Assembly (NCBI GenBank): GCA_964383905.1
Contig: CAYLJO010000302.1
Span: forward strand, 1 to 6,179
From: CAYLJO01 sp964383905
Lineage (GTDB): Bacteria > Acidobacteriota > Blastocatellia > Pyrinomonadales > Pyrinomonadaceae
Length of the DNA: 6,179 nt
Direction: 5' to 3'
The position numbers and the translations under genes were made by a program. This document shows, piece after piece, positions 1 to 5,367 of this stretch (its first letter is position 1; each line of letters opens with the position of its first letter). The notes beneath the pieces were generated by a model. It did not search any database, had not been told where the DNA came from, and saw only the letters and a list, made by a program, of their open reading frames with translations.

Positions 1-392
1 AATGAATAGTCACGCTGGGGGATAAAGTTAATGCTGTTCCTGCCGCTGAGCACGATGAAGATAAAGAACAGGGAGAGTATAACTGATTGAATCAGGATGA
101 TCAGGAAGATACCCACCACATAAGACGTCCAACCCGGGATCGCCAGCGAGGTGGTGAACCTGATCAAGGTGGCCGTAAGGATGGCCAGGACGGAAACGGC
201 AATGAGAAAACAAGAGGCAATCAAAAGCCTGGCCCCCACAACGTCACCATGCACGGAGATGGCGCCCAACCCGTGAGTGATGAGCGAGACGAAGTTCATG
301 GTCGAATTCCCGGACAGGCGCCGCCCACGCCCGCTAGCTATTACTACTGTGTTAGAAACTGACGATAGTCTATCCTGCTCTGATTGACGCAT
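1..392 (-). pseudogene. C-terminal membrane tail of a GT2-family glycosyltransferase, 5' end lost to an IS701 remnant
   Basis: An open minus-strand frame runs off the left edge of the window. From about position 330 it encodes a basic stretch (RGRRLSG) followed by MNFVSLITHGLGAIS. This is the characteristic junction between the catalytic domain and the membrane anchor in GT2 glycosyltransferases of the dolichol-phosphate-mannose-synthase/GtrB type. Counting from the internal Met at 297-299, two hydrophobic segments follow, at about residues 23-45 and 57-85, and then a polar tail (RNSINFIPQRDYS). The whole N-terminal catalytic GT-A domain, with its DXD motif, is absent, because the DNA upstream is the 3' end of an IS701-type transposase. 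The frame stays open into the insertion sequence as far as an ATG at 390-392, so a chimeric peptide of at least 130 residues could be made. It would lack any catalytic residue. The native junction lies somewhere between about 328 and 345. The C-terminus lies outside the window. Family call is from motif memory; which sugar was transferred is unknown. Confidence 0.72.
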
Positions 393-1560
393 CGTTGCTT
401 GCTCTTTGACAACACGGACACCGCTCCAGTCGCTTGGTTAACGCCACGATCAGCCGCATTCGCATCGTCGCAATCGATACTGGATTGTGCCTTGCTGGAC
501 GGATCAGGAGAGCCTCGTGGTCGGTAACCTCTGGGTAGGCGAGCCGCTTTGAGCTGTGGTCTGCCTTCAACTCCTGAGGGGGAACAACGCCCACGCTCCG
601 ATACCAGAAAAGCGTAGGCCGCGATTGAGAGTGTCGCATGATGATGGAATCCTCGCCATCCTCGTCCCTCGTAATGGCCGAGTCCGATCTCGCCCTTGAG
701 TTCCTGATAATCGCGCTCAATTCTCCATCGCAGCTTGATGGTGTAAACCAACTTCTTGAGCGACGTCGCCTTGGGCAAGGTGCAGAGGAAGTAGTTGGTC
801 GGTTCGGCCTCACCCTCCGGCCACTCCATGATGAGCCACTCCTGAGGGCGTGGTTCTTCACGCCAGTAATCGCGGTGCGCGGCTCGCACCCGCACGGCGC
901 AAAAGCGTGATTCGATCCGTCCTGTGCTCGCTTCTCGCCACGCCACGGTGCGAAACTTCGCCTGTGGTAAGGCGAAGGCCAGCTCTTTGACTGAAAGTGG
1001 TTGATGCTTCGCGTCACGCCGCACCAGTTTGGGTGGGCGGCCCATCCCAGCATCAGGTGGTGGTGGCCATGGCAAAGTACCTTCCGGCCACACCGTGGTC
1101 GTTGAAGTAATGCCCACCGCATACTGCAACTTAAGCTCCGTCAGGGCGTCACGAAACTTCGGATCATGGCCAAATCCCGCATCCGCGACGACCACCCCGC
1201 GCCCTACACCGTCTGCCAGGGCCTGCTTGATCTGGGCGAGTGCAATCTCAGGTTTGGTGCGAAACTTTAGTTCTGCGGGCACGCCAACCGCGGTTCGCCG
1301 CTCCTGGTCTCTGGCCCACTCTTCCGGCAGGTAGAGCTCATAAGCGATGGGCAGGCTCGCACTCTCATTGGCGACAGAGAGCGAGACGGCCACTTGGCAG
1401 TTCTCTTGTTTTCCGAGTTGGCCGCAGTACTGGCGGGCGACACCGACCGAGTGTTTCCCCTTTTTAGGATGGCCCGTCTCATTGACGAAGCAGACATACT
1501 ATCCCACACCGGCCGCGGCATGCCATAAGGATATACCACTTGGTTCCTAAAATTGTTGGG
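331..1560 (-). mobile_element. Decayed, left-end-truncated IS701-family insertion sequence
   Basis: The stretch holds a broken IS701-type transposase and its 3' flank. It sits between the stop codon of glycosyltransferase C and the surviving tail of a GT2 gene. The right end is near 331-345, where GT2-like protein sequence begins; the exact tip is not certain. The left end is missing: the transposase lacks roughly its first 80-100 residues, and I find no inverted copy of the right-end sequence around 1550-1600. Only 95 bases separate the remaining transposase frame from the neighbouring stop codon. The limits given are therefore approximate. The element cannot move by itself. Confidence 0.7.
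370..1498 (-). pseudogene. IS701-family transposase pseudogene (5'-truncated, stop codon, frameshift)
   Basis: This is a DDE transposase of the IS701 family. Visible family blocks are VNETGHPKKGKHSVGVARQY, ELYLPEEWARDQERR, FRTKPEIAL, VVADAGFGHDPKF, then RWRIERDYQELKGE and GLGHYEGRGWRGFHHHA. The second acidic residue (Asp of ADAGFG) and the Glu of YQELKGE are kept. The first catalytic Asp, expected in the V-D-(D/E)-T-G block, is Asn (codon 1481-1483). A TAG at 1499-1501 closes the frame upstream, and the first in-frame alternative start is a GTG at 1391-1393. Near 505 the frame shifts. Up to there the main frame reads LPRGYRPRGSP; after it the family's C-terminal sequence IRPARHNPVSIATMRMRL continues in another frame and ends CPCCQ... 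with a stop at 370-372. In the unshifted frame translation runs instead to a TAG at 344-346. N-terminal truncation, mutated active site and frameshift together make this a pseudogene. Confidence 0.82.
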
Positions 1561-1593
1561 CGGCTGTCATTATCGCCGCGCCTGTATACCCGA

Positions 1594-2760
1594 TTAAATA
1601 TTTAAGTTTAGAGAGTTCCGTCTCCAATCCACCCTCCTGAGCGCTTCACAGTAAACCTCACGGACCGAGCGCGCCGTCCGTTCCCACGAGAATTCGGCCG
1701 CACGCCTCACGGCCTCAGTTGAAAGGCACAGCCTCCGGTTCTTGTCCTCGAGCACCGACATGATGCTTTGAGCCAGGGCGCCCCCCTCTTCGGGCGCGAC
1801 CAGGTGTGCGGCCTTTCCAACCACCTCCACGATAGAGGGAATACGGCTCGCAATGACGGGCGCCCCACAGGCCATCGCTTCCAGCGGCGGTAATCCGAAC
1901 CCTTCGTACGTAGAAGGGTAGACGAATGCGCTGCACGATGAGTAGAGGGCGCAGAGATCATCGTCAGAAACGTAACCCGTCAAGCACAGGCGGTCCCCGA
2001 CGCCGGACTTATTGATATAATCAAACAGGTCGTCCGTGAGCCATCCCTTTCTTCCGGTGATCACGAGTTGTAAGCGGGTGCGCCAAACGCGGAGCACTTC
2101 GGCAAACGCGCGAACCAACGTGAGGAGATTTTTGCGCGGCTCGATGGTCCCGACAAAGAGCAAAAACTTCTCCTCAACGCCGAGACGCCCTCTTGCGTCC
2201 ACGGTCTGTTCCGGCGGCATCCGCCTGAAGATACGGCGCGGCGCTTCCGGCACGGCAACCACTTTATCCGGCGACGTGTTGAGAAGATGGCAGACCTCGC
2301 GCCGCATACATTCCGTCGGTGTGACGATCATTGTCGCGACGCGCGCCATCAGTGGCAAACGGCGGCGCCCGCGGCGCACGTTCTGTGTTTCATGTGTCTC
2401 CGGGTGCCGGAACAACGAGAGATCGTGGATTGTCAGTACTGTCGGACATCCCCTCCATAGCGGCACCTCGTAGTTTGTTCCATGAAAGAGCGTGAGCGAG
2501 TTCTGCCTGATATAGCGAGGCAGGCCGACGGCCCACCAGTAGCGGTTCAACGAGTTTAACCTCGCGCGCACGGTGCTCAGATTCGGCGGCAGACCCTGAT
2601 CACCTTCACCGCCTACCGGAGGCAGGAAAGGAAACGGCGAGACGAGCTCGAACTCATCCGATGGCGCGGCCAGCGCGAGGGCGTGCGCCAACTCAAAAGT
2701 ATAATGGCCGACGCCCGTCTTGAGCTCGCCGAGCGGAATACCATCAAGGCCAACGCGCAT
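1594..2760 (-). CDS. GT4-family glycosyltransferase (glycosyltransferase C of the cluster)
   Basis: A 388-residue GT-B fold, retaining glycosyltransferase that would move a sugar from a nucleotide-sugar donor to a growing glycan at the cytoplasmic face of the membrane. The start MRVGLDGIPL and the Gly-rich loop TGVGHY (15-20) form the first Rossmann domain. The acceptor-side block TVLTIHDLSLFRHPE (107-121) is typical of the mannosyltransferase-B-like branch of GT4. The donor-binding domain starts at FVGTIEPRKN (202-211), with the Arg-Lys pair, and includes VITGRKGW (233-240). The EX7E motif is complete, Glu286 and Glu294, in YEGFGLPPLEAMACGAPVIA. There is no signal peptide or membrane helix, and the length is normal for the family. 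The ATG is secure because an in-frame TAA lies four bases upstream of it; no strong Shine-Dalgarno is seen. It follows glycosyltransferase B after 137 bp filled by an inverted repeat, so it may be less tightly co-transcribed than A and B. Mannosyl specificity is only suggested by family resemblance. Confidence 0.93.
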   Translation of the reverse strand: MRVGLDGIPLGELKTGVGHYTFELAHALALAAPSDEFELVSPFPFLPPVGGEGDQGLPPNLSTVRARLNSLNRYWWAVGLPRYIRQNSLTLFHGTNYEVPLWRGCPTVLTIHDLSLFRHPETHETQNVRRGRRRLPLMARVATMIVTPTECMRREVCHLLNTSPDKVVAVPEAPRRIFRRMPPEQTVDARGRLGVEEKFLLFVGTIEPRKNLLTLVRAFAEVLRVWRTRLQLVITGRKGWLTDDLFDYINKSGVGDRLCLTGYVSDDDLCALYSSCSAFVYPSTYEGFGLPPLEAMACGAPVIASRIPSIVEVVGKAAHLVAPEEGGALAQSIMSVLEDKNRRLCLSTEAVRRAAEFSWERTARSVREVYCEALRRVDWRRNSLNLNI

Positions 2761-2800
2761 AATTTAAAAGGATGAATGACGAAAGAAGAAACGCGTAAGC

Positions 2801-2896
2801 GCGGAGACATGGAGAGTGGGAGACCGGGGTGACGCGGCGGTGTCTTGGATCTCTTGTCTCCGCGTCCCCCTGGTCGCCCCTTCTCCGCGTCTCCGC
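2801..2896. repeat. Large imperfect inverted repeat filling the gap between two glycosyltransferase genes
   Basis: Two arms of 37 bases, 2801-2837 and 2860-2896, are reverse complements of each other at 30 of 37 positions, separated by a 22-base loop. Both arms are built of GCGGAGAC/GACGCGG-like modules. The structure starts immediately after the stop codon of glycosyltransferase B (TGA at 2898-2900) and ends about 40 bases before the start of glycosyltransferase C. It could be a dispersed intergenic repeat, a transcript-stabilising hairpin or an attenuator. On the minus strand it is followed by pyrimidine-rich DNA but not by a clean T run, so it is not called as an intrinsic terminator. Confidence 0.75.
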
Positions 2897-2897
2897 T

Positions 2898-4220
2898 TCA
2901 TTCTCCCCCGATCAACCCATATATCTCTGCTGCCACCCTGTTCATCGCCTCATTTGCCGGCCTGGAGCCCATCCAGAGGCCCATCAGCGCCCCCGCCCGC
3001 TCCGCCAATTTAAAGGAGGCCGCGCGCGTGCGGAAGCGTTGTGCGACGGCCGCAAAGTCGACGACGGAACGCGCATACCTCTCCGGCGCGTGCTGCTTTT
3101 CAAGAATCCGTCGCCCCTCCCCGCCCAGCCTTGCGAAGCGGGTCGGGTCTGCCAGGAAGGCGCTCAGGTGCGCTTTGATGTCCGCCGTCTCATGGTCGGG
3201 GCGCACGAAAGCAACGGCGCTGGCCGGAAGGGTTGCGTACCAACCCACTTGGCTCACGAGGCTGGGCAGCGCATGAGCCCAGACCCGTAGCTGGCTGCCG
3301 GAAGCCTCACCCATGGTCGGGTAACGCAGGTTAATCGCCAGGTCCGCTCCGGCGAGCGCCTCGTCCAACTCTGTTTCCGGCACAAAGCCGTGCAACCTTA
3401 CCAATTTCTGAAGACCCAGAGAGCGGACTTGATCGCGCACTCGTTCGTTCTCCAGAACCTGCCCGTAGACGTCCAAACGGAACCGGCTTTTGTCCGTCAG
3501 CCCGGCCAGGGCCTCGAGCAGTGAATCGAGCCGGCGATTGCGACCGATATAGCCGAAGACAATGAGACGATAAGGCGGACTCTCAGCACGGCGCTTTGAG
3601 TCACGTGCCCGCCCGCCGCGTAAACGCGGCGGGGCGGCAAAGGGCAAAGGCGCATACGCCACCGGCCAGGAGTTCATTTGTTTAAGATCGTCAAAGGCCA
3701 TCCGCGTATGGACGATCACCCCGAGGGCATTTTCCAGCGCCAGCCGTGTCAGCGGGTAGTGTTCCGCCATGTAATCAATATTACGCGCATTAGTCCTGAA
3801 GCACTCGGCGGCATCCCGGCGGCCCTTTTCACCATAGTAAAACTCCATCTCCGCCAGGTAGGCCTCCATGTCGCACCACTGCTCACGGTATAAGCCGTCG
3901 AAGAGATGATGCAGGCGCACATCGTGCAGGACAACGACGCCGGAATGCTGGCGGCTGATCTGCCATATCGAACCGTGAAAAAGCGGGTTGTTGCCGATGT
4001 GGTAGACGCTCACATCGCCGCGATTGAGTTCCGCCCAGGGCATCTGATGAAGGTGGTAACGGCGCACCTCGGTATAATTAATCAGGTCGGCATCCCACTC
4101 GGGTTGATCGGTCCACAGCGTGACCTCCGCGCAGCTTACCAGCGGGCGGAGCACCCTCGTCGTGTAGTGTGCAATATCGGTGCCGGCCGGCGGTAACGGA
4201 GAAAACCAGTTCAGCTTCAT
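2898..4220 (-). CDS. GT-B-fold glycosyltransferase, GT4-like (glycosyltransferase B of the cluster)
   Basis: A 440-residue glycosyltransferase predicted to be cytoplasmic. The ATG at 4218-4220 is chosen because it opens the typical GT-B N-terminus MKLNWFSPLPPAGTDIAHYT, has AAAAGG about 10 bases upstream, and overlaps the TGA of the preceding gene as ATGA, implying translational coupling. The frame is open 25 codons further upstream, but that stretch reads as an unrelated shadow. Residues 1-190 form the acceptor domain, including GDVSVYHIGNNPLFH and VVVLHDVRLHHLF. The donor domain starts near VFGYIGRNRRLDSLLEA (221-237), with RLHGFVPETELDEALAGADL (275-294) and GEASGSQLRVWAHALPSLVS (304-323). 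The first Glu of the EX7E motif is Glu305; position 313, eight residues on, is Val, so the second Glu is not canonical, as in many divergent GT4 proteins. The interdomain linker (about 197-217) carries an Arg-rich insert encoded by a palindrome. Donor and acceptor are unknown. Confidence 0.9.
   Translation of the reverse strand: MKLNWFSPLPPAGTDIAHYTTRVLRPLVSCAEVTLWTDQPEWDADLINYTEVRRYHLHQMPWAELNRGDVSVYHIGNNPLFHGSIWQISRQHSGVVVLHDVRLHHLFDGLYREQWCDMEAYLAEMEFYYGEKGRRDAAECFRTNARNIDYMAEHYPLTRLALENALGVIVHTRMAFDDLKQMNSWPVAYAPLPFAAPPRLRGGRARDSKRRAESPPYRLIVFGYIGRNRRLDSLLEALAGLTDKSRFRLDVYGQVLENERVRDQVRSLGLQKLVRLHGFVPETELDEALAGADLAINLRYPTMGEASGSQLRVWAHALPSLVSQVGWYATLPASAVAFVRPDHETADIKAHLSAFLADPTRFARLGGEGRRILEKQHAPERYARSVVDFAAVAQRFRTRAASFKLAERAGALMGLWMGSRPANEAMNRVAAEIYGLIGGE
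3612..3633. repeat. Perfect GC palindrome inside glycosyltransferase B
   Basis: A 9-base stem (CCCGCCGCG and its exact reverse complement) flanks a 4-base TAAA loop. Read on the coding strand it encodes the linker peptide PPRLRGG. It lies between the two Rossmann domains, a place that tolerates inserts, and is followed by a low-complexity charged stretch (RARDSKRRAES). It may be a small palindromic element inserted in frame, or simply local GC-rich expansion. Confidence 0.6.
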
Positions 4221-5263
4221 GACAGCAGCCTTTTGACGACGTTCACCCACGTGATACCAAGTTGCTCGTAGAGCGCGTGTCCCGCTTGACCCCACCGCTT
4301 GGCCCGTTCAGGTTGCTCCCAGAGGCCGGCCATCGCCGCGGCCAGGCTCTCAGGCGTCGGATCGGCGACGAGGCCGGTCTCACGGTCGCGTACGAACTCC
4401 AGCGGCCCGCCGGAATCAGCGCAGGTGATCACGGGCTTCGAGGCCAGCATCGCCTCCAATGTCACGTAGCCGTAATCCTCATCAACGGGCGGATAAAGAA
4501 CGCCTAACGCATGCGCGTAGAGGCGGCGCTTCTCTTCTTCGGTCACCTCCCCAAGCCATTCCACGCGGTCGCACACCTTGAGCCTACGGGCCGAGTCTTT
4601 GAGTTCTTCCGCGTAGGCGGGCCGGTCGGGAGTGCCCGCAAAGCGCACGCGAATGTTCCGGGCGGTGTGGGCCAGCGCTTCCAAAACTAACGCCTGGCGC
4701 TTCGGGTGGCACAGCCGGCTGGGGAAGAATAGATACTCCTCGGCCGGCGCGTAGTAGAATTGCTCGGCGGACGGGGGGGGGTGATAGAGTGGGTTTGATT
4801 CAATGCCGCAAAATTCCTTGAGCCGCCTGGCGACATTACCAGAATTAGCGAAAACCCTTTTCGCCTCCGGGATGATCTGCCGGTCGGCGAGCCGGATAAT
4901 GTCGCGCACCTCCGCGCCGTTGGGCCAGTAGATCAGGTCGCCGAGGGGGTGATCCCAGAGCTCATAGGCCGTGCGGTGCTGGTGCAGGATCCAGAGGACT
5001 TTGTTGGGATGTGAAATGAGGTAAGCGGGAAACTTCAGGCCGATGAGCAGATCAACGCGGGTCCCGGCAACCTCCTGGAGGTCGAGCAACAGGCAGGCCA
5101 GCATGTGATCAAGAACCTTCTCCGGCGGATACCATTTAAAAGGCACACTGATGATCTCCGCCTCGTGGCCTTCGGCGCGGAGCGCATCGCGCAACCCTTC
5201 CGCGTGGGCCTCCGCGCCGCCGCGAATGAACGGCACCTGCGTCGTTGCAATCAGAACTCGCAT
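4217..5263 (-). CDS. GT4-family glycosyltransferase (glycosyltransferase A of the cluster)
   Basis: A 348-residue GT-B glycosyltransferase, first visible gene of the minus-strand cluster. The N-terminal Rossmann domain begins MRVLIATTQVPFIRGGAEAH; the GGAE loop (15-18) is the classic GT4 nucleotide/acceptor loop. Residues 67-95 (TRVDLLIGLKFPAYLI... to WILHQHR) complete the acceptor side. The donor domain starts at YLFFPSRLCHPKRQALVLEAL (177-197), with the Arg and Lys that contact the donor phosphates, and RFAGTPDRPAY follows at 207-217. The EX7E motif is intact, Glu262 and Glu270, in DEDYGYVTLEAMLASKPVIT, followed by SGGPLEFV. No membrane helix or signal peptide is present. Its stop overlaps the start of glycosyltransferase B by 4 bp. 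No Shine-Dalgarno is evident before the ATG at 5261-5263, and the start is only 37 bases from the end of an IS5 element, so its original promoter may be displaced. A run of nine C residues on the coding strand spans codons 161-164 (HPPP). Sugar specificity is unknown. Confidence 0.93.
   Translation of the reverse strand: MRVLIATTQVPFIRGGAEAHAEGLRDALRAEGHEAEIISVPFKWYPPEKVLDHMLACLLLDLQEVAGTRVDLLIGLKFPAYLISHPNKVLWILHQHRTAYELWDHPLGDLIYWPNGAEVRDIIRLADRQIIPEAKRVFANSGNVARRLKEFCGIESNPLYHPPPSAEQFYYAPAEEYLFFPSRLCHPKRQALVLEALAHTARNIRVRFAGTPDRPAYAEELKDSARRLKVCDRVEWLGEVTEEEKRRLYAHALGVLYPPVDEDYGYVTLEAMLASKPVITCADSGGPLEFVRDRETGLVADPTPESLAAAMAGLWEQPERAKRWGQAGHALYEQLGITWVNVVKRLLS
4773..4781. repeat. G9/C9 homopolymer inside glycosyltransferase A
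   Basis: Nine consecutive G on the plus strand (C9 in the coding strand) cover the last base of codon 161 and most of codons 162-164 (His-Pro-Pro-Pro). In the present state the gene is in frame. A gain or loss of one base would truncate the protein before the donor-binding domain. Confidence 0.85.
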
Positions 5264-5266
5264 AAA

Positions 5267-5291
5267 GTGATCAGCAGTCAGTAGTCAGTAA
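5267..5291. repeat. Short tandem heptamer repeat (GYAGTCA-like units)
   Basis: Three consecutive 7-base units, GTGATCA, GCAGTCA and GTAGTCA, then a partial GTAAG, occupy most of the 37-base gap between the start codon of glycosyltransferase A and the IS5 element. They resemble the short tandemly repeated heptamers common in intergenic DNA of repeat-rich bacteria. Function unknown; only three units are present. Confidence 0.55.
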
Positions 5292-5297
5292 GAGATC

Positions 5298-5299
5298 TA
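5298..5299. repeat. Probable TA target-site duplication (left copy) of the IS5 element
   Basis: The TA at 5298-5299, inside the palindrome CTAG (5297-5300), immediately precedes the left terminal inverted repeat. A second TA at 6178-6179 immediately follows the right one. TA/CTAG-type targets are usual for the IS427 subgroup of IS5. With only two bases this could be chance, but both copies fall exactly at the repeat tips. Confidence 0.6.
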
Positions 5300-5315
5300 G
5301 AAGTTATCCCAAAAC
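5300..5315 (+). repeat. Left terminal inverted repeat of the IS5 element
   Basis: The 16 bases GAAGTTATCCCAAAAC match the reverse complement of 6162-6177 at 15 positions; the only difference is T versus C at the sixth base. Outward from the tip lies the TA target duplication. The likely transposase promoter begins just inside. Confidence 0.85.
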
Positions 5316-5318
5316 TGG

Positions 5319-5348
5319 TTGACAAGTAGTGTGGTTGCTGCATCTAAC
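5319..5348 (+). promoter_or_regulatory. Candidate sigma-70 promoter for the IS5 transposase
   Basis: A perfect -35 hexamer, TTGACA, lies at 5319-5324, followed after 18 bases by TCTAAC (5343-5348), which matches the -10 consensus at four of six positions. It sits just inside the left inverted repeat and about 20 bases before the proposed ATG, the usual arrangement in small insertion sequences. No strong Shine-Dalgarno follows, which would keep expression low. Confidence 0.45.
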
Positions 5349-5367
5349 CAAGTCAAATAGAACACTT

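Noticed and set aside
28..213. 61-residue minus-strand frame
   Set aside because: It is an out-of-frame shadow of the GT2 tail, whose true frame encodes two clear membrane helices and conserved GT2 sequence.
87..362. 91-residue plus-strand frame at the left edge, rich in Asp, Gln, His and Gly
   Set aside because: It is antisense to the GT2 membrane tail; the composition is what the reverse complement of hydrophobic codons gives.
1267..1539. 90-residue minus-strand frame starting at an ATG just upstream of the IS701 transposase
   Set aside because: The conserved VNETGHPKKGKHSVG block is in a different frame; this one shows no family sequence and overlaps it completely.
2801..2896. Intrinsic terminator between glycosyltransferases B and C
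   Set aside because: The arms are far longer than a normal terminator stem, the loop is 22 bases, and no continuous T run follows on the minus strand.
2797..2900. CRISPR-like repeat array
   Set aside because: The similar blocks are inverted rather than directly repeated, only two exist, and there are no regular spacers or cas genes.
2816..3290. Plus-strand frames of 65-153 residues over the inverted repeat and the end of glycosyltransferase B
   Set aside because: They are antisense to a well-supported gene and have low-complexity Pro/Arg/Ser composition without any motif.
4221..4295. 25-codon N-terminal extension of glycosyltransferase B
   Set aside because: The extension reads as a non-family sequence overlapping the conserved end of glycosyltransferase A, whereas the ATG at 4218-4220 begins a typical GT-B N-terminus and couples to the upstream stop.
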